From contig NC_013194.1 in assembly GCF_000024165.1 (NCBI RefSeq), positions 3,906,001 to 3,970,000 of the forward strand: 64,000 bases of DNA, written 5' to 3'. The notes under the pieces were generated by a model. That model was not told the origin of the DNA, searched no databases, and worked only from the letters and a program-made list of their open reading frames with translations. Source of the DNA: Accumulibacter phosphatis (GTDB taxonomy: Bacteria; Pseudomonadota; Gammaproteobacteria; Burkholderiales; Rhodocyclaceae). A program made the position numbers and the translations under genes. Within the stretch, counting starts at the first letter, position 1; the number at the start of each line of letters is the position of its first letter. Below are positions 61,197 through 64,000 of this stretch, in pieces.

Positions 61197-61753
61197 GCAA
61201 CCCGCGCGATCTCGAGCGCCTGGCGCGCAACATCAATCCCGGCGGCTGGGCCATCGAAACCGATCGGCCGATTGCCACCCTCCTCGGTTCGTGCGTCGCC
61301 GTCTGTCTGTGGGACCCGAAACTGAGGATCGGCGGTCTGAACCATTTCATGCTGCCCAAGTTCGAGCGATCGGCCAACAAGGACCTCGACATGCTGCTCT
61401 GCGGCAACTACTGCATGGAAGCACTGATGAACGGCATGCTTGCCCGTGGCGCCCAGAAGAAGCGCCTGCAGGGCAAGGCCTTCGGCGGCGGCAACGTCGT
61501 CTCGTCGCTGACCGGCGTCAGCATCGGCCAGCGCAACGCCGAGTTCGCGCGCGAGTGGCTGGCGCGCGAGCAGATTGCCCTGCTGGCCTCGGACCTGATG
61601 GGCCCGTGGTCGCGCAAGGTGATTCTCGACCCGCAGACCGGCGAGGCCTTCTGCAAGCGCGGCCAGACCAACCAGAGCATCGCCGAGGCCGAAAGCGCTT
61701 ACGAAAACACGCTCGTCGTCGCGCCGAAGAAGACCGACATCGAACTCTTCTGA
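61193..61753 (+). CDS. cheD: CheD receptor glutamine deamidase
   Basis: A 186-residue CheD. The catalytic Cys34 is in TLLGSCVAVCLWD and His51 in GGLNHFMLP, as in the family. CheD deamidates Gln residues on receptors and often works with CheC. The N-terminus is coupled to the PAS gene by a 4-base overlap. The C-terminal tail PKKTDIELF extends past the CheD fold and ends in ELF, like the NNVELF end of the receptor at 47905. CheR follows after 6 bases. No cheC is seen. Confidence 0.93.
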   Translation: MSNPRDLERLARNINPGGWAIETDRPIATLLGSCVAVCLWDPKLRIGGLNHFMLPKFERSANKDLDMLLCGNYCMEALMNGMLARGAQKKRLQGKAFGGGNVVSSLTGVSIGQRNAEFAREWLAREQIALLASDLMGPWSRKVILDPQTGEAFCKRGQTNQSIAEAESAYENTLVVAPKKTDIELF

Positions 61754-61759
61754 GAGAAC

Positions 61760-62572
61760 ATGAACGATTCCGGATCCCCGATCACCGACCAGGAGTTCGC
61801 GCTCTTCCAGCGACTGATCTACCGGCTGGCCGGGATCAGCCTGTCGGACGCCAAGCGCATTCTGCTCGTCGGCCGGCTCGGCCGCCGTCTTGCGCACCAC
61901 GGCTTTGCCACCTACACGCAGTACTACCGGCTGCTGGCCTCCGGCCAGGATCCCGACGAAGTCCAGCAGATGGTCGATCTGCTGACCACCAACGAAACCT
62001 ACTTCTTCCGCGAACCGCAGCACTTCGACTTTCTGCGCAACCTGGTCGAGGAACAGCGTGGGCCGGGCACTTTCCGGATCTGGAGCGGCGCGAGTTCGAG
62101 CGGTGAAGAGGCCTACTCGATGGCGATGGTGCTTGCCGAGCATCGCGGCGCAGGAGCGTGGGAGGTTTTCGGCTCGGATATCAGCCTCACCGTTCTCGCC
62201 CGGGCGCAAGCCGGCGTCTATTCGCAGGAGCGGATCTCCGGCATTCCGCAAGCCTACCTGCGCAAGTACTGCCTCAAGGGGGTGCGCTCGCAGGAAGGCC
62301 GGCTGTTGATCGACAGCCGGCTCAAGCAGCACGTCAGCTTCGCGCAGGTCAACCTGACACTGCCGATCAGCGGCGTCGGCGACTTCGACGTCATTTTCCT
62401 GCGCAACGTGATGATCTACTTCGACGCGGAAACGAAGCGCAAGGTGATCGAGAACATGTTGCCCTGCCTGAAACCGGGCGGCTACTTCGTTGTCGGCCAT
62501 TCGGAATCGCTGAATGGCATCACCGACCGGCTGACGGGACTGAAGCCGACGATCTACCAGAAACCCCGGTGA
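61760..62572 (+). CDS. cheR: CheR receptor methyltransferase
   Basis: A 270-residue CheR that methylates receptor Glu residues with S-adenosylmethionine. The N-terminal helical domain leads to LTTNETYFFREPQHF, then the SAM site WSGASSSGEEAYSMAM and FLRNVMIYF, and the late GHSESLNGI. The small beta subdomain (YLRKYCLKGVRSQEGRLLID) aligns without a gap to E. coli CheR as I remember it, the form that docks on a C-terminal receptor pentapeptide. Three receptors here end in DFERF, which fits such docking. It follows cheD by 6 bases. Confidence 0.94.
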   Translation: MNDSGSPITDQEFALFQRLIYRLAGISLSDAKRILLVGRLGRRLAHHGFATYTQYYRLLASGQDPDEVQQMVDLLTTNETYFFREPQHFDFLRNLVEEQRGPGTFRIWSGASSSGEEAYSMAMVLAEHRGAGAWEVFGSDISLTVLARAQAGVYSQERISGIPQAYLRKYCLKGVRSQEGRLLIDSRLKQHVSFAQVNLTLPISGVGDFDVIFLRNVMIYFDAETKRKVIENMLPCLKPGGYFVVGHSESLNGITDRLTGLKPTIYQKPR

Positions 62573-62599
62573 GCGCCGAGGAAAGGATTGAACGCTGCC

Positions 62600-63433
62600 A
62601 TGGAACGTTATGAGATCCTCCGGAAGATCGCCGCCGAACTGGAGCGTGGCGAGGTGAGCTTCCCAACGCATGCGCTGGTCGCGATGAAGCTGCAGCGCGC
62701 CCTTGGCGATCCCGATTGCCAGGTGGACGAGGCGACTCGCCTGATCAAGGCCGAGCCCTTGCTGGCGGCGAGGGTCGTGGCACTCGCCAACTCGACGGCC
62801 TTCGGCGCCTCCGGCCGGGCCATCACCGACGTCCGCAGCGCGGTACTGCGGCTCGGTTTTCGCTACCTGCGCTCGTTGGCGACTGCCGTCGTCACCCGCC
62901 AGCTGGCCGTGACCACATCGGCTGCCGACCGCCAACTGGCAGCGCGACTGTGGGAGCACACCGCGCACGTGGCGGCGCTGGCGCATGTCATCGCCCGCAA
63001 GGTGACGCATCTCGACCCGGAGACGGCGATGTTCGCCGGCATCGTCCACGAAGTCGGTGCCTTCTACCTGATTTCGCGCGCCGGCGAGTATCCGGGCCTG
63101 CTCGACGAGGATTTTTCGGCGTGGACGGAAACGGGCGAAGCCGATGTCGGGCGTGCCGTGCTCAAGGCGCTGTCTGTCCCGCAGGCGGTCATCGACGCGA
63201 TCGAGGTGTGCTGGCAGGGCTTCCTGGCCATGCCGCCGACGTCGCTTGGCGATACGCTGCTGCTCGCCGACGAGCTGGCGCCCGTCGAAAGCCCGCTGCG
63301 CGACCTCGACGGCTGCCCGCGCGAAGGCATGGCGGCATCGATCGACATGCTGATCGGCGAGGAAACGCTGAGCGAAATCATGCAGGAGTCGGCCGAGGAC
63401 GTGCAGTCCCTGACGGCGGCGCTGCGCCTGTAA
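62600..63433 (+). CDS. HDOD-domain protein
   Basis: A 277-residue HDOD protein, a relative of HD hydrolases without a complete HD metal site. Typical parts are LIKAEPLLAARVVALANSTAFG, ITDVRSAVLRLGFRYLRSLA, LWEHTAHVAALAHVIAR and FAGIVHEVGAFYLI. HDOD proteins are signalling adaptors found with GGDEF/EAL and chemotaxis genes. An in-frame TTG at 62588 would add four residues, but the ATG at 62600 has the better distance to the GAGGAAAGG site. The frame continues open after its TAA stop into a headless receptor. It is the last complete gene in the window. Confidence 0.88.
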   Translation: MERYEILRKIAAELERGEVSFPTHALVAMKLQRALGDPDCQVDEATRLIKAEPLLAARVVALANSTAFGASGRAITDVRSAVLRLGFRYLRSLATAVVTRQLAVTTSAADRQLAARLWEHTAHVAALAHVIARKVTHLDPETAMFAGIVHEVGAFYLISRAGEYPGLLDEDFSAWTETGEADVGRAVLKALSVPQAVIDAIEVCWQGFLAMPPTSLGDTLLLADELAPVESPLRDLDGCPREGMAASIDMLIGEETLSEIMQESAEDVQSLTAALRL

Positions 63434-64000
63434 GAACCGGCGCACGGCGCCGACGAGTCCGAGTTCGCCGGCAGCGTCATCGCCCGCTTTCACGATCTCG
63501 CCAGGAGCTGCGCGCTGAGCGAGGACGAAGCCAGGAAGCACGCTGCCGAGACCTTGCGCCAGATGCGCTACAGCGGCGGCGAGTACTTCTTCATCCTCGA
63601 TACGCAACACCACTTCGTGATGCACCCGGTCAAGCCGGAACTGGAAGGCAAGAGCGGCGCCGAGATGCGCGATCCAAGTGGCAAGCCGCTGATCCAGGAA
63701 CTGGTGCGAACGGCTCTGGCCAGCGAGCGTGGCGGCGCCGTCGACTACGCTTTCGCCAAGCCCGGCAGCGACAAACCTGTCGCCAAGGTCAGCTACGCGG
63801 CCCAGTTCAAGCCCTGGGGCTGGGTTTACGGGACCGGCATCTACCTCGACGACGTCGACCAGGCCTTCCGCAGCCAGGCGATCAACTCGTCGTTGATCAT
63901 CGCGCTGGTCGTTGCGCTGCTCGCCGGCGTTTCCTTCGTGATCGGCCGCGGGGTGCTGCGCCAGCTTGGCGGCGAGCCGGCGGACGCCTCGGCGATCGCG
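63434..64000 (+). pseudogene. sCache methyl-accepting chemotaxis protein lacking its 5' end (partial at window edge)
   Basis: From the HDOD stop to the window end there is an open frame of 189 codons without a start codon at its head. From about residue 15 it encodes a single-Cache sensor: VIARFHDLARSCALSEDEA, YSGGEYFFILDTQHHFVMHPVKPELEGK, KPWGWVYGTGIYLDDVD; then a membrane helix SLIIALVVALLAGVSFVIG and the start of a HAMP of the LRQLGGEPAD type. The first membrane helix and about 45 residues of the sensor are missing. In-frame TTG (63554) and ATG (63563) lie inside the sensor. A decayed or deleted receptor, or a product broken from its 5' end in assembly; the rest lies outside. Confidence 0.7.

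Noticed and set aside
1..64000. CRISPR array, tRNA, rRNA or prophage
   Set aside because: Reading through the window I saw no regularly spaced short repeats, no tRNA-like cloverleaf and no phage or integrase genes.

Overview
The window reads as chromosomal DNA of a GC-rich denitrifying betaproteobacterium. A Rhodocyclales member of the Candidatus Accumulibacter / Dechloromonas type fits best: it has a clade II (atypical) nosZ cluster, a heme d1 synthesis cluster of the nirF-DL-G-H type, a CYTH-CHAD protein of the kind linked to polyphosphate, and a large chemotaxis operon. The genus is inference from gene content only. I see no tRNA, rRNA, CRISPR array, phage or insertion sequence.

Layout. 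1-3032 (minus): end of a pqi operon (split pqiA and the start of pqiB) and a patatin-like lipoprotein. 3221-5476 (minus): a TPR-CHAT lipoprotein. 5824-10413 (plus): a large MscK-like mechanosensitive channel and galU. 10506-13618 (minus): nirF-nirDL-nirG-nirH for heme d1. 13801-24322 (minus): nosZ, two c-type cytochromes, a NosB-like membrane protein, nosD-G-H-F-L-Y and a TlpA thioredoxin. An intrinsic terminator follows nosZ and an FNR/DNR-type box precedes the second cytochrome gene, so nosZ and the accessory genes may be separate transcription units. 24610-26276 (plus): a divergent copper-delivery set (membrane protein, SCO1/SenC, PCu(A)C). 26332-28328 (minus): a second thioredoxin and a lone heme-copper oxidase-like subunit with an unusual CuB site. 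28504-29205 (plus): a Crp/Fnr (DNR-like) regulator. Together 10.5-29.2 kb is a denitrification and copper-handling island.

29.2-36.5 kb holds the CYTH-CHAD protein, a PBP4-type DacB apparently starting at CTG, and a 1399-residue periplasmic-binding/PAS/GAF/GGDEF/EAL protein. At 36.7-43.0 kb an ArsR-type repressor with a perfect 10+10 bp inverted repeat upstream heads a tightly coupled series: amidohydrolase, LplT-PlsC fusion, ubiA, small CxxCH protein, ubiD. The ubiD gene carries a one-base frameshift. 43.1-47.3 kb: a small membrane protein, then a PAS histidine kinase divergent from a FixJ-type response regulator.

47.5-64.0 kb is a chemotaxis operon: cheY, a short receptor with a CheZ-like motif, a STAS protein, a CheA with an inserted MshEN-like segment, MCP-cheW-MCP-cheW-MCP, a Cache MCP, a PAS protein, cheD, cheR, an HDOD protein and a 5'-truncated MCP running off the window. 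Three receptors have unrelated sensor halves but almost identical signalling halves at DNA level. In two of them the near-identity runs on through the following cheW (about 1.41 kb, about 99 %). This constant/variable receptor array, with the unusual CheA and CheZ-like receptor, is the most striking feature of the window.
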